Made by a program: the position numbers and the translations under genes
In this document: piece after piece, positions 46,101-55,545 of the stretch
How positions within the stretch are numbered: position 1 is the first letter of the stretch
How the letters are laid out: each line of letters opens with the position of its first letter
Notes under the pieces: generated by a model
Database searches by the model: none
What the model saw: the letters and a program-made list of their open reading frames with translations, nothing else
Told to the model about the DNA's origin: nothing
DNA from: a virus
DNA length: 58,664 nucleotides
Reading direction: 5' to 3' (one strand)
IMG/VR virus record: IMGVR_UViG_3300025096_000019
Span: 1-58,664 of that record

Positions 46101-49100
46101 TAAACTTAATAAACTTGGATCTATTATTTCTTGAATCTTTATCAACAACTAAATCAAGATTATTAATAGTATCTACTCTCTTTTCATCTATTATATCTCT
46201 AACAATATTAGTAGCATTTGTATTGGATCCAATTCCTGCACTTGTAGAAGAAGTTATTCCAACATCAGCAAAATTCTTAAGACCACTAGTATGAAGTAAA
46301 CGATTTACAGGATTAACTAAATTTTCATACGTAATTGGACTCTTAACAGTATAAGATAAATTCTGATAGTAATCATTATCGGGCAATCTCTGGAAATCTT
46401 CACCCAACTTACCAGTATCAGTTTTCCATCCTTTATCTTGTCTTAAAGAATAATCAATATCGAATCTAGCAAAGTTATTAGTAAGAGTATTAACAGTAGC
46501 AACAGATCCACTAGCAGCACCTCTTATGACATCATTTTTTGTAAGTCTATAAGTACCTGAAACCTTAATTGAATCATTTTCAATAGCAGTTACTACAAGA
46601 TCAACGTTACTGTACTGTCCATTTAAGAAAACTGATAGATATTCACCAATTTGGAAAGGTGTAGAACTTTGTACTGTTGTGAATTTTGGATAATTATTAT
46701 AATTTACAACAGATGCATATGATTGCTGATTTGTAATAGCAACACCAGGATGAGTGGTGATAGATGATAAATCAAATTCTAATTCTGCTGGATTTGTATT
46801 TCTATACTCACTTATAGTAAAGAACTTATATCCATTATCAACTGAATTATATCCAGTTCCATAATCACTATCTTTTACGATTCCTTCTACAAAAATCTTA
46901 TCATTAGTAGCAAATGGTGCTGTGACCGTTGTAAATCCTGATATAGGTGTAACTAGAACACAAGTTACAACACCAGTCTGAGCACCAGTCTGAGGTCCTG
47001 TAACGGTCTGAATAGTAACACCATTACTATTATTAACTGTAAGTATTGTTTGTTCAAGAGAAGTTAATCCTTTTGGTGATGCAATTACTTCAACAGATTT
47101 GATTGAAGTTCCATATAAATTAGCTTCTAGTATCCCACTAATGTCTTTCTTACCAGTTTCTGGATCAACAACAATAACATTAGGAGCAGTAAGATAATTC
47201 TTACCACCATCTAAAACATCAACAGACTCAATTGTAGTTGAATCAATTAAAGAAACTAATGGTGGAACATATGCTTCTGGTCTTAAAGTCTTATCAGATG
47301 CATACTCAAACCCTGGATCCTGAATCCTAACACTATCAATTCTACTAATAGTAGTAGATTGTGGTAAAACTTCAGCATCTTTTCCATTAGTAGATGCAAT
47401 ACTTACTAAAGTTGGAAGTCGTTTATATCCAAATCCACCAAAACCAATATTAATTCTCTCTACACCACCTCTTGCAGATTTTGCCTTAGTAAGATATTTT
47501 AGAGTATCTGTATTAGATGTTGTATATGAAAGATTTTCTGGTACTTCTCTCAATGAAACACTAAAATTAGTCTCATCTACACCAAATATTGAATAATTAT
47601 CGTTATATGTACTATCAATATAATTAATATTGGAGTAATTAGAAACATCAGTATCACTAGTACTAATATATCCAGATTTTGCGAGAGTATAATATAGATT
47701 TACTGGATTATCAGCAGAATAATTTAAAGTTAATGTATTAGGAGTTCCAACTACAACAAAAGTATCTGTTGAACCAGTTGAAACAAATTCATTCTTAAAG
47801 TCAGCATCATAGAATAATTTCAGAGAATAATCAGAAAGTGAACTATGTGATAGATCAAATACTAAATTATTATTATTAATTACTGAAATTTGTGGGTTTA
47901 TTAAAGATAGTCTTTGTGCAGAACCACCCTTTGTAGTAAGATCAATAACAGTAGGTGGATATTTTACAACATCAGAATTTGTTTCCCCTAATTTAATATT
48001 AGAATCATCTATTCTATAAACATAGTATGACTCAGAATGTGCCAATCCAACGGCATTAATATTAGCACTATAGAATACTTTATCACCTGTTTTTAACGCA
48101 TGGTTAGGGATAGTTATAATATCTGTATGAGTATTAATTCCAGATGCAGCAAAACTTAATGGGTTAATAAGTAATCTATCTTTTAATGAACTGTACTCTA
48201 ATCTTACTGCTGTTGACGTACCAATACCAACAGTATTAGTAGGATTAAATATTAATTCAACTTCATCTAAATTAGATAAGTTGTGTGCAGTAGAAACAGC
48301 AACTTTTGAAGTAATTTTTTGAACATTTCCAGTTATTTGAGCAAACTGCGATTCCAAAGAATATTCAAAATTATCACCACCACCCGTAATGAAGAATAAA
48401 CCATTGGTATTTGTAGTTAATCCAACCTGAGTTGTAACTCCAATATAATGATCAGACTTATTAATAATATAAAGATCTATTTCATTACCAGAAATTGGAA
48501 TACCAAACGTAGTTCCACCAGCTGCTTTTTCGGGAGTTTCTGCTACTGTCAGATTAGTATTTAATTTTCTTGTGAATTTTACCTTCTGATTTGTCTTAAA
48601 TGGGTGATTTGGTAGATATATGCTCTGAGATGGAATCGAAACAGCATCCATGGATGCACCAACAGTGTAATTACGTGTTGTACTTACACCAACATCGGTT
48701 CCTACACCAACAGATTCCTGAGGATTGAAATAAACAATTTCATTAATTTGGGACTCAATAGGAAGAGATTTAAGAGGAATAGAGAAGTAACTTGGAATTA
48801 AATCAACAAAAGTTGATACTGTATGTGCAGTTGCAGTAATACCTCTCTTAACTCTTAGAATATTCTTCTGATCAAATACATTAATGACTGATAATTTCTC
48901 AGTTCCAATACCAATACTACTTCCAACTGATACTGACTGAGGTATTTTTGCAACATAAATGTCAGTTACAAGTCCAACAGCAGCGGTAAGATTAGCAGCA
49001 ACTTCCTTATAAAGAACAGTTCTACCAGTATCTACCCCTATTCTATGAGATCCTGTAAGTGATTTAACATCAGTAGTCAATCCAGATATTACCACATTAT

Positions 49101-52100
49101 CATCACTAAGAAGATTATGTGAAGTTGAAATATATCCAGAAACTTGATTTGCATTATCATAAACAAAGACCACATTCTGATCTGTTTCTACACTGGTATC
49201 AACACTAGTAATTGACTTACCAGTTACAGTATCTACAAATGCATTTAATCCACCACCATTAGTACCAGTATTATCAAATTTAAACTGATCACCAACAGCA
49301 TATCCAGTACCCTTCTCAATGATCTGGAAAGAATCCACAGATCCCTTAGTAACAGAATCAACAATTGATACTTGATCAATATATTCATTAGATTCAACTA
49401 TAAAGTCATTATCTGCATATGGGTCAGATACTTTATATGGGAACGTATTTCTAATTAAATTTGATTCATTAAAATCAAAATTAGTCTGATCTATTAAGAA
49501 ATTATCTTCAACAGGAATTGATCTATAGGTATCTCCAATGAAATATGGGAATTTTGGTTCCAAATCACCAGATTGGGTAAGAGAAGTTATTCCTACAAAA
49601 TATGCATATACACCATCTGGATAATCACCAGTTTTACAGAATCTACCATTACTTTCATCAAGATCTCCGGATGCATCAAATTTGTAATCCTCAACAAAAA
49701 ATCCATCACCAAATCCTGATGGTCTATCAACAACATTTAGAGTATTATCAACATATCCAGTATCTAGAATTTTTATACGAGAATCCTTATCTGCTGGATC
49801 GGTATATCCATATGGACCATAAATTGGATTTCCATCATATGCCCATCCAATAATTGGTGAGTGATTGTTTGCCTTATCATTAAAATACTGATCACCAATA
49901 GCAGTTGAATATCCAACACTAGAATATTTTAAAATATCTCCATTTTCTTCTAGAATATTATTTCCACCAAATCGTTTGAATTTATTAATACTCAAACCCC
50001 TAATATTCGCTTCTAATAATGCATTCAATCCAGCTGGATTTACTTTAATAGAAGTCTTATCTTCAGTATAATTAACACCACTATTCAATATAATAACTTC
50101 AGTAATCACACCAGCAGTAACTACTGCCCTCAATTTAGCACCAATACCATCACCTTGAACTTCTAAATCAGGAGCAGAAGTATAATCTTCACCACCTGTT
50201 TGAATATCAATAGCAGTAATAGATCCACTAGTTGTCCCAATACCTACCGAATTATTTGTAATAATTGGTTTTAATTGGGCATTCTTACCATTCTTAATTA
50301 AGATTGTTGGTTTTTTCTCAAAATTGAGAACAGTACTTCCATAACCAGTACCAACTTCATATGTTTGAACATCAACAATTGGTCCACGAACAATAGGAGT
50401 AGCAGTTATTCCTGTCGTTCTTCCTGCTGCCACAGGAGAATATTCAACATCAATATTTAATTCAATATTTGGATATTTAAATGTATGCCAAGCAGTAATA
50501 CTCGTTCCAGTAATATATGTGGGAACAGCATCAAATCTAACATAATTACCTCGTTCATAATTTGATGTTATTGTTCCACCAACCCCAGCATTAGCAAGTC
50601 TGAATGAATTATCATCAATTTTAATAACTTGATAATGAACAGTACTTGTTGAAAATCCTGAATGTGATACTAATCCCGACATAGATTGAGAGGTTGTGTA
50701 CCAAACTTTCTCACCATCATTAAATCCATGATTATCGAAAGTAATTATATTTGAAGAAGTGGAAATACCACTTGCTTTAACGTTTATTACTCTATTTTCA
50801 TATCCACTTCCTGGATTTAATACTTTAATTGATTCTAATGTATTTTTTGGTTCAAAAAGTCTAAATTTATGAATACCATATGTACCTATTGTAGTAAATC
50901 CAACTGTATTAATTCCAGCAGTATAATCAGAAGAGGTTGCATATAACTGAACTGTGTTTATACCAACAACTTTTGGATAGTAAACATTGCCATCTTCTAA
51001 CCAAGTACCTTGATTTGTATTATTACCTTTAAATACCCCTATTCCAAGTTTATCATTTCCATTCTTATCATAAACAAGAGCTTGGCCATTTGCAAGATTA
51101 TGAACTTGTTGGAAAGTTAAAACTTCATTATTGATATCAACTCCACCACCTTGAGTTGTTATTCTTGCATCAAATGTTAGTTCTCTATATCTTTTAGGAA
51201 TCTGAGCTTCTAAACTACATCCATTACCATTACCACCAGTAATAGTTACTGATAATACCTTTTCAATATCAAAATCCTGAGGATCGACTTGTACTTCTAA
51301 TACATTACCTCTAACAGAAGGATTCGATAAAGAAGTCGTTCCCATTGCAGGACTTGCAATAGTAATAGTTGGAGGATTAAGTATATCATAATTAGATCCA
51401 CCATTCAATAAATCAATACCTGTTAATGGACCATAATAAATTTTATCATCAGACTTATAATTTGTTATCTCAACACCATTTTTTAAAAGTCCAACACCAC
51501 CAGGTACAGTTTTAGTAGCTGATCCAGATTTAATATTCGAATTTATTGGGAATTTTTTAAGTAGTTGTTGAGATCCTACCTTTTTACCTTTATGTACTGC
51601 CAGATAGAAAGTCTGTTTACCATTTCCAGGAGAAAGAGGTTTAAATTCAACATATCCATCAGCATGTATAAAGGATCTTGAAGTGTATAACTTAATCTGA
51701 TTACTATTAGGTAATACTCTTACATAATAAATCCCTTCTTCTAATCCATTAATTGGAGTACTTTCTGGTGAATAGTATACTTCATCTCCTGTAATAAATG
51801 GTACAGCACTAGGAAAGGATATAATTGACCATTTTTGTGTATTACCATCAAATCCTTGAATAGAAGATCCAGATGCATCTGCTATTTCAGCAAACGAAAT
51901 GTTCTCATTAATAGCATATGAAGGTAGTGAATTGGAAGCAACGTATATGTTCTCATCTCTATCATTATAAACATTCTGAACATCAGAAGTTAATATATTA
52001 TTTCCAAATTGTAGGTCTGCACCTGTACTAACTGCTCTCTTTAAAGATCTTCTTAAATCATACTTTATACCATATGTGGGGGTCCAACCCTGCAAGTTGT

Positions 52101-53619
52101 CTAGATCTACTGTTTTCTTATTCCTATCAATAGATCTTATTACTGCATCAATTACAACAGATACATCTCCAACTAGAATATCTACAGTATCAAATTCGCC
52201 TAATGTAGGTTCTGTAATATCAGAGTATAATGTAAAGGTTGATCCACTTATATCTTTAATATTGTACCTAGAAGCAGTATTATAGATCCAACAGTTAGCA
52301 AGAATTTCCTTATTAGTTCTTAATCCCTCAGTAGGATTAGGAATGGCCTCCCCCACATTTTGTACTAAGATCCTTTCTCCTTCATTAGTTAACTTAATAT
52401 CGGAAATAGGAACAAATTTTGATAGAACACCAGTAATTCTTAATTCTACCTTTTCATTTAAATCACCATCTTCATATCCAAATATAACTTCATCAGATCT
52501 TAGATCAGTACCAATACCAATTGGATTAATAATATTAGTACAATTTAGGAATTGGTTAATAGTTTTACTAGTATATGATACTTCAGTATTAACTCCACAA
52601 ATAACTGTACCAGTATTACCAAATCCAATTGTAGAATCTACTGTAATAACAGATCCACCAGTGGCTACATCACCAATAACTCTTGTTTTTCCTGGTATAG
52701 TAAATGTACCTTCAATAAGATCTCTATCATTATATCCAACAAATAAACCTAATTTATAAAATACCTTTCCTTTTCTACTAAATGTCTCAACTTCCGATAC
52801 AGATGCATAAGTTCCACTATCAGTAGACTTAGTAATAGTCTGTCCTACTAAGTTCTTAGGGTTACCAGAAATTCTTTCTGCAACTATAACTTCTCTTCGA
52901 ATATAATCTGCTGCTGATGGTTTAATTAAATACTGTTCAAGATCAATTATCTTTGGATCAACACCAAATAATACATTAAATAAGATTCTAAATGATTCTT
53001 CTGTTCCTTTTGATAGGTATAACGACTTGGATTCTTTAATAAAATTACTAACATCCAGACTTTCTACAAAATCTACGTCTTCTAATCCAGGTGTTAAGTT
53101 AAATTTAAACTTTTTATAAAATTCTTTTAAGAATAATGCACTTAAATTTTGAACTTTTGACCCAGTAACATGAGTTGCTGCATTAGAAGTTGAAAAAACT
53201 AATTCTTTTGGTGCATTTGGTGCATGATAAGTCGTAATTCCACTAAAACCACGTTCACATCCAGTAAAACTATTAGTTGTTATGCCAGTATATGTGAAGA
53301 TTTCATCATTAATCTTGAAAAGACCATACTGATTTGGAAATCCTTTGGTACTAGCAACATCTATAGTAGTATTAGTTGTTGTAATTCCAACAGAAAGAGT
53401 AGTTCCATCACCAATTACTTCAGGAGTTAAATTATCTAATTTTAGATATTGATCTAAATTGTCAGCAATATCAATAGGACCACCTTGATATTCCTGCGAA
53501 ATGTAATATTGCTTTAAAAAATCAGCAGCTTTTGGACTCTCAGATAATACGAATTCTGGAAGCTGATTCTCAATAATCTGCTGAACTTTTACTTTGGTAT
53601 CAAACCCAGTTGAAATCAT
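40141..53619 (-). CDS. Giant baseplate protein in the gp7 position
   Basis: 4492 residues, one unbroken frame of about 13.5 kb, four times T4 gp7. It lies between gp6 and gp8, so it likely nucleates the wedge like gp7, but I see no direct match to T4 gp7. The first 350 residues (VQQIIENQLPEFVL, FLKQYYISQEYQGGP, NVLFGVDPKII) look like a structural core. A YHYH-like PIIGWAYDGNPIYGPYGY element lies near residue 1265. At least ten GSGY repeats, three RG-type modules and three HTYPR/TDP repeats follow. A helical DUF-like segment (IGDLSARRMKDKF, LRYGGNDMTVDAAK) lies near residue 3550. The end is REHLGA. Confidence 0.75.
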   Translation of the reverse strand: MISTGFDTKVKVQQIIENQLPEFVLSESPKAADFLKQYYISQEYQGGPIDIADNLDQYLKLDNLTPEVIGDGTTLSVGITTTNTTIDVASTKGFPNQYGLFKINDEIFTYTGITTNSFTGCERGFSGITTYHAPNAPKELVFSTSNAATHVTGSKVQNLSALFLKEFYKKFKFNLTPGLEDVDFVESLDVSNFIKESKSLYLSKGTEESFRILFNVLFGVDPKIIDLEQYLIKPSAADYIRREVIVAERISGNPKNLVGQTITKSTDSGTYASVSEVETFSRKGKVFYKLGLFVGYNDRDLIEGTFTIPGKTRVIGDVATGGSVITVDSTIGFGNTGTVICGVNTEVSYTSKTINQFLNCTNIINPIGIGTDLRSDEVIFGYEDGDLNEKVELRITGVLSKFVPISDIKLTNEGERILVQNVGEAIPNPTEGLRTNKEILANCWIYNTASRYNIKDISGSTFTLYSDITEPTLGEFDTVDILVGDVSVVIDAVIRSIDRNKKTVDLDNLQGWTPTYGIKYDLRRSLKRAVSTGADLQFGNNILTSDVQNVYNDRDENIYVASNSLPSYAINENISFAEIADASGSSIQGFDGNTQKWSIISFPSAVPFITGDEVYYSPESTPINGLEEGIYYVRVLPNSNQIKLYTSRSFIHADGYVEFKPLSPGNGKQTFYLAVHKGKKVGSQQLLKKFPINSNIKSGSATKTVPGGVGLLKNGVEITNYKSDDKIYYGPLTGIDLLNGGSNYDILNPPTITIASPAMGTTSLSNPSVRGNVLEVQVDPQDFDIEKVLSVTITGGNGNGCSLEAQIPKRYRELTFDARITTQGGGVDINNEVLTFQQVHNLANGQALVYDKNGNDKLGIGVFKGNNTNQGTWLEDGNVYYPKVVGINTVQLYATSSDYTAGINTVGFTTIGTYGIHKFRLFEPKNTLESIKVLNPGSGYENRVINVKASGISTSSNIITFDNHGFNDGEKVWYTTSQSMSGLVSHSGFSTSTVHYQVIKIDDNSFRLANAGVGGTITSNYERGNYVRFDAVPTYITGTSITAWHTFKYPNIELNIDVEYSPVAAGRTTGITATPIVRGPIVDVQTYEVGTGYGSTVLNFEKKPTILIKNGKNAQLKPIITNNSVGIGTTSGSITAIDIQTGGEDYTSAPDLEVQGDGIGAKLRAVVTAGVITEVIILNSGVNYTEDKTSIKVNPAGLNALLEANIRGLSINKFKRFGGNNILEENGDILKYSSVGYSTAIGDQYFNDKANNHSPIIGWAYDGNPIYGPYGYTDPADKDSRIKILDTGYVDNTLNVVDRPSGFGDGFFVEDYKFDASGDLDESNGRFCKTGDYPDGVYAYFVGITSLTQSGDLEPKFPYFIGDTYRSIPVEDNFLIDQTNFDFNESNLIRNTFPYKVSDPYADNDFIVESNEYIDQVSIVDSVTKGSVDSFQIIEKGTGYAVGDQFKFDNTGTNGGGLNAFVDTVTGKSITSVDTSVETDQNVVFVYDNANQVSGYISTSHNLLSDDNVVISGLTTDVKSLTGSHRIGVDTGRTVLYKEVAANLTAAVGLVTDIYVAKIPQSVSVGSSIGIGTEKLSVINVFDQKNILRVKRGITATAHTVSTFVDLIPSYFSIPLKSLPIESQINEIVYFNPQESVGVGTDVGVSTTRNYTVGASMDAVSIPSQSIYLPNHPFKTNQKVKFTRKLNTNLTVAETPEKAAGGTTFGIPISGNEIDLYIINKSDHYIGVTTQVGLTTNTNGLFFITGGGDNFEYSLESQFAQITGNVQKITSKVAVSTAHNLSNLDEVELIFNPTNTVGIGTSTAVRLEYSSLKDRLLINPLSFAASGINTHTDIITIPNHALKTGDKVFYSANINAVGLAHSESYYVYRIDDSNIKLGETNSDVVKYPPTVIDLTTKGGSAQRLSLINPQISVINNNNLVFDLSHSSLSDYSLKLFYDADFKNEFVSTGSTDTFVVVGTPNTLTLNYSADNPVNLYYTLAKSGYISTSDTDVSNYSNINYIDSTYNDNYSIFGVDETNFSVSLREVPENLSYTTSNTDTLKYLTKAKSARGGVERINIGFGGFGYKRLPTLVSIASTNGKDAEVLPQSTTISRIDSVRIQDPGFEYASDKTLRPEAYVPPLVSLIDSTTIESVDVLDGGKNYLTAPNVIVVDPETGKKDISGILEANLYGTSIKSVEVIASPKGLTSLEQTILTVNNSNGVTIQTVTGPQTGAQTGVVTCVLVTPISGFTTVTAPFATNDKIFVEGIVKDSDYGTGYNSVDNGYKFFTISEYRNTNPAELEFDLSSITTHPGVAITNQQSYASVVNYNNYPKFTTVQSSTPFQIGEYLSVFLNGQYSNVDLVVTAIENDSIKVSGTYRLTKNDVIRGAASGSVATVNTLTNNFARFDIDYSLRQDKGWKTDTGKLGEDFQRLPDNDYYQNLSYTVKSPITYENLVNPVNRLLHTSGLKNFADVGITSSTSAGIGSNTNATNIVRDIIDEKRVDTINNLDLVVDKDSRNNRSKFIKFNSIKLSDYIQCDTNRVLDLDDISSKFSKSDETQLPYTEISINDEYSRFLVQVKDPNSNDIQITELITYGDANDGFSLEKANLYNTTEELGQVTGDISNGVRTLRFLPKDEFTTDYDIKVYENKFINDLAGIGTESFGFIDLTGVNRVVGVGSTAEIIADPITNLNSYFASIEVVNATAGDKNLVEMLITHDGTNSYTSDYYTDTQESNGYSSNFIGTFTSKIDSGVLSLDYYNDTSDEILVRSKVVGFGTTAVGIGTYRFKAVNQLAGTEKSLRLESNYYNIASASHGTAVGSVVGINSSDVSVVKSTVRVSSGSTIAIHQSLMLHDGSNVYLTEYPILSIGHTGGMGNLVPQLNNNGLFLQFNPASDINGQSVDVQRFDEIIYDASDDLNTPPVLVYGSIIESLSLMEYNSKNGARINRTEFDLTHNSVPVFQKTFDPGTVSVGATAGNFNLPDHFFNTGEKLTYSYTSTYAGITGSAIQVAGAANLPATVYAIKTNKDVFKVATTRANALAGTAITFSGIGTGNAHSFTMDKRLEKSLLTVDGIIQSPIAYSPVNTTISPNNGAQISAGSSIFGVAGISSITTGNLLKVEDEYMKVISVGIGSTTVGPISGFGSENIIKVERGVVGSTASTHARNTAIRVYTGSYNIVGSKIHFTDPPKGNPVSTKNSSNLDYPRSTFSGRVYLRNDYSANKIYDDISSEFTGIGQTYRVSVGGANTTGIQTGSSIVLINGMFQRPSTINNAGNNYEYIEGGNPGISSVVFTGISSTNGDVIQSQTDVNLNQLPRGGVIVSLGSTGGLGIAPLVGAGITVGINASGVINAVGWGTTSPYGYGSGYMGSTVAIGVTDIAYDHTFVSASSGAVTGTGGPFTPTNAQYTAKTGILVLTIPNHGRSGGNVQLVNNSLTFTCSRDFHATQHTYPRSTDPAANGNNLTITIIDDDTFSVGVGTGGGSGAGANITASVGAGGTLHTLNIAAGGTRYIDPVVIVPQPSYDNIPLSGVSRLGIGATTDTGSSLLVSLEVGPNSGVGSDNKFSDAADLIEKNKLFIGDLSARRMKDKFTSYSYPGGFTEQDCIDDVVDVLEATAHNLRYGGNDMTVDAAKLYLHQSLGGTYAAPGAAPPVEGEEEQVIYAMREAATMATQAMRNEKISAQTAAQYTHTFVSAASTALYMKNDAGVGIGTTTPSTATYDAGTGDLVLTIPNNIYRVNGPNFHTVTDADYTPTSGIMTVTIANHGFENGDWVKFADNSLAFECDADGRATKHTYPRLNDPFRRTWVQISNKTTNTFRVNIGISPDISTHYFDSATTSGLSKAQNVIGISSGGLTFKCDRDNNATNHSYPRTTDPYYNVNVAVAATSKSGSNDLITINVGVSDTALTTRTQVVDNSITIDQSGTPACATVASAIHTLVGIVTVAIGNSTVPSRTPSDLALHEVKSFKITRSGFGYEIGDVMTPVGIPTDRGVGIFREPFELTVLDTFNDRFSSWNFGEFDYIDSVVDLQDGNRKRYPLNYNGELLSFEIDANDPESSLIELDQLLLIFINGVLQVPGDAYTFTGGTSFDFTVAPNPKDKVSIFFYRGTSGSDSNLVTNINPSIKSGDVVRVHKTDGSNGITTTQGLRTVFTVASSDSIETNLYDGNGIDESIFRGLEWTKQKVDGFVNGEAVYKTRLSIEPQVYPTAKIIRDFSTTDTQLFVDDAQFFKYEENDPNTSITTADFGSIIIDGSSPVVAGLTAVVSAAGTISSLNVTSGGSGYVGATTSISISAPHAIGVGIGTTATATATITNGSIASATVVNPGFGYTTIAPPQVLAPYPNKTYYENIDVVGNIQGFTGIITGIRQSSGIGTALGIEFILKSGVAYGNLVAGYPVLVSGTTIGAGATSTYSRDADVIGIGVTFLDNVYNVSAWDSTAGIITCNVDSTSPIIGIGTTGSTPVGNVSWGRFYNITRLAGAIAIGVTGLTVDSGLSTYPTIQRRDEGLRGLGALREHLGA
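42060..43400 (-). repeat. HTYPR-TDP repeats in the giant protein
   Basis: Three copies of a C-x-RD/D-x-AT-x-H-x-YPR-x-x-DP pattern, at about 42060-42150, 42290-42370 and 43310-43400. Each is followed by a beta strand ending in V/I-x-VG. Confidence 0.65.
49590..49880 (-). other. YHYH-like domain in the giant protein
   Basis: The protein around SPIIGWAYDGNPIYGPYG, then RPSGFGDGFFVEDYKF and SNGRFCKTGDYPDGVYAYF, resembles the YHYH family of secreted and phage proteins. The role in the phage is unknown. Confidence 0.65.
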
Positions 53620-53621
53620 AT

Positions 53622-55544
53622 CTATCCTCTTATTAATTCCCCGTTTGTATAACTTGACGTAACTTTAAATCCAACACCTGATATCTGTTCGCCGGATGTA
53701 ATAGTGTCCTTAACCATATTTATTGTACTATTAGAAATGTCAAAATTTAGGTATAAATCCTTCAATCCAATAACATCATTTGATTCTGGATATGCTTGAA
53801 CTTCCACAATATTATTTGGTTGTGTAGTTTCAGTAATGTTAATTGTTGTAAGAATTACCTCACCTTTCTTATAATCAACTGTTCCAGCAGATTTTACAAC
53901 AACAGTTTCACTATTATTATCCAAATTGCGTTTAACAACTGACAATACACCCTTCATGCTCCCATCAAGATTACCATTAGAATCTTTATTAGGAATATCC
54001 GTTAGATAAACAGTATCGGTTTCACCAGAAACTTTAAATCCAGTACTCTTAATATTCAATCCTTTGGAGTTGATGTGGAATTGATTACCATAACATAATT
54101 CATATTGGGCATTTGTATTCAACATTGCCTTCAAATTCCTTCTCATTTTAACTATAGTAATGTTTGAAGTTATTGCGCCATCAATATTATCAACTACATT
54201 CAGAACTTTACTATACTTAAATCGTCCACCAAACTTATTAATATCTTTTGATGATGCATAAGTTGTTAATCCATCGATGATTTTAGATTTAAGGTCTCCA
54301 ATAGTACTGACTTGTGCAGAATTGTAGTAAACACCTGATTCTATTTCAACATAGAGTAATTTAAGATCCAAGATATGCTGATTAATACCTGCCAAAGAAT
54401 ATCCTTTTAAATCTGTAAGGATTTGATTCTTATCAAAATCAGATACAGTATCACCATTTTTTGGTTTAATTGTAATCAAGACTGTTCCAAATTGTGGAGG
54501 ATCTAACTCTTCACCACCTACAACAGCAACAGATTCTGTCATTGGATAGATCTGTTGTACTATCGTCTCATAATCCCTTGCTGTAACCGCCCTGTACTGT
54601 GATGAATACAGTCTAGGAGCAAAGTACTTAACTGAGTCTATAGACTCAATATCGCCGCCATTAGAAGCATTTTGAACAGTATAGATTTGTGGAGTGTTCG
54701 TTGGTGTAATAAGATTACCATCAGAATTAGCAACACTACCCGTATATACAAAATTAGATGGTCCATTACCACCTTTACCATTGGTAACAATATAGTCAAC
54801 AGTAATTACAGTACCATCTTCTAATTTTTTACCAAATATTCCATCACCAAAGAGTAATTCATACTTCTCATCCTGAATTTCTTGGATAAGATATGTCTCT
54901 GATGTTGAATTAATGTTTAAAATATTATCTACTTTCTTATATTCTACTCCAACACCTGTATCAGCAAGACCTTTAACATAGGTAACTATTGTTGAGGTGT
55001 CAATAAACGAATTATCTAATAAGAATCTTTGATCTAATGATCCATCGACTATGAATTGGTTACGTAAGTATGTACCTTCATATATCTTGATAGGGCTATC
55101 TATTGTACCAAAAGTTGCAATACCTTGACTATTCACTGTAGTAGTAATAGTTTCTGGTACTGAAAATGTATACGTTGTATCATCCTGAGCACCAACACAC
55201 ACCAAACCTGGTTGTAAGGTCAATGAAGGTGTGTTAGACGTTGTTTCAATGTCAAACACTACATGTGCCGTAGAAGCAGTCCTAGAACGAGGAACATACC
55301 CCACATTTCGTGCTAATGAAACAACATTTTCACGTAAAACTGCTGAATCCAAGAAGGATTCATTTACAATCATATTAGAATTATATGCTGTAATATAAGT
55401 ATTATACGCTAATGTGTCAATTAAGACTGATAAATTAGATCCTTCGAAGTCAAAGTCGGTAAAATCCGAATTTGCACGGATATAATCTTTGATAGAGGAC
55501 TTTATTTGATCAAAGTCTAGATTAGAAAATTTTGTAAAAGGCAT
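53622..55544 (-). CDS. gp6: Baseplate wedge protein gp6
   Basis: 640 residues (T4 660). It begins FTKFSNLDFDQIKSSIKDYI and contains NMIVNESFLDSAVLRENVVSLA-type helix (in part) and DYETIVQQIYPM, matching gp6/J-type wedge proteins. Two gp6 copies per wedge join neighbouring wedges in the iris. It is 1 base after gp25. Confidence 0.93.
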   Translation of the reverse strand: MPFTKFSNLDFDQIKSSIKDYIRANSDFTDFDFEGSNLSVLIDTLAYNTYITAYNSNMIVNESFLDSAVLRENVVSLARNVGYVPRSRTASTAHVVFDIETTSNTPSLTLQPGLVCVGAQDDTTYTFSVPETITTTVNSQGIATFGTIDSPIKIYEGTYLRNQFIVDGSLDQRFLLDNSFIDTSTIVTYVKGLADTGVGVEYKKVDNILNINSTSETYLIQEIQDEKYELLFGDGIFGKKLEDGTVITVDYIVTNGKGGNGPSNFVYTGSVANSDGNLITPTNTPQIYTVQNASNGGDIESIDSVKYFAPRLYSSQYRAVTARDYETIVQQIYPMTESVAVVGGEELDPPQFGTVLITIKPKNGDTVSDFDKNQILTDLKGYSLAGINQHILDLKLLYVEIESGVYYNSAQVSTIGDLKSKIIDGLTTYASSKDINKFGGRFKYSKVLNVVDNIDGAITSNITIVKMRRNLKAMLNTNAQYELCYGNQFHINSKGLNIKSTGFKVSGETDTVYLTDIPNKDSNGNLDGSMKGVLSVVKRNLDNNSETVVVKSAGTVDYKKGEVILTTINITETTQPNNIVEVQAYPESNDVIGLKDLYLNFDISNSTINMVKDTITSGEQISGVGFKVTSSYTNGELIRG

Positions 55545-55545
55545 A

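Noticed and set aside
49602-49853. Histidine- and tyrosine-rich plus-strand ORF
   Set aside because: It is the complement of the giant protein's YHYH region; codon content follows the opposite strand.
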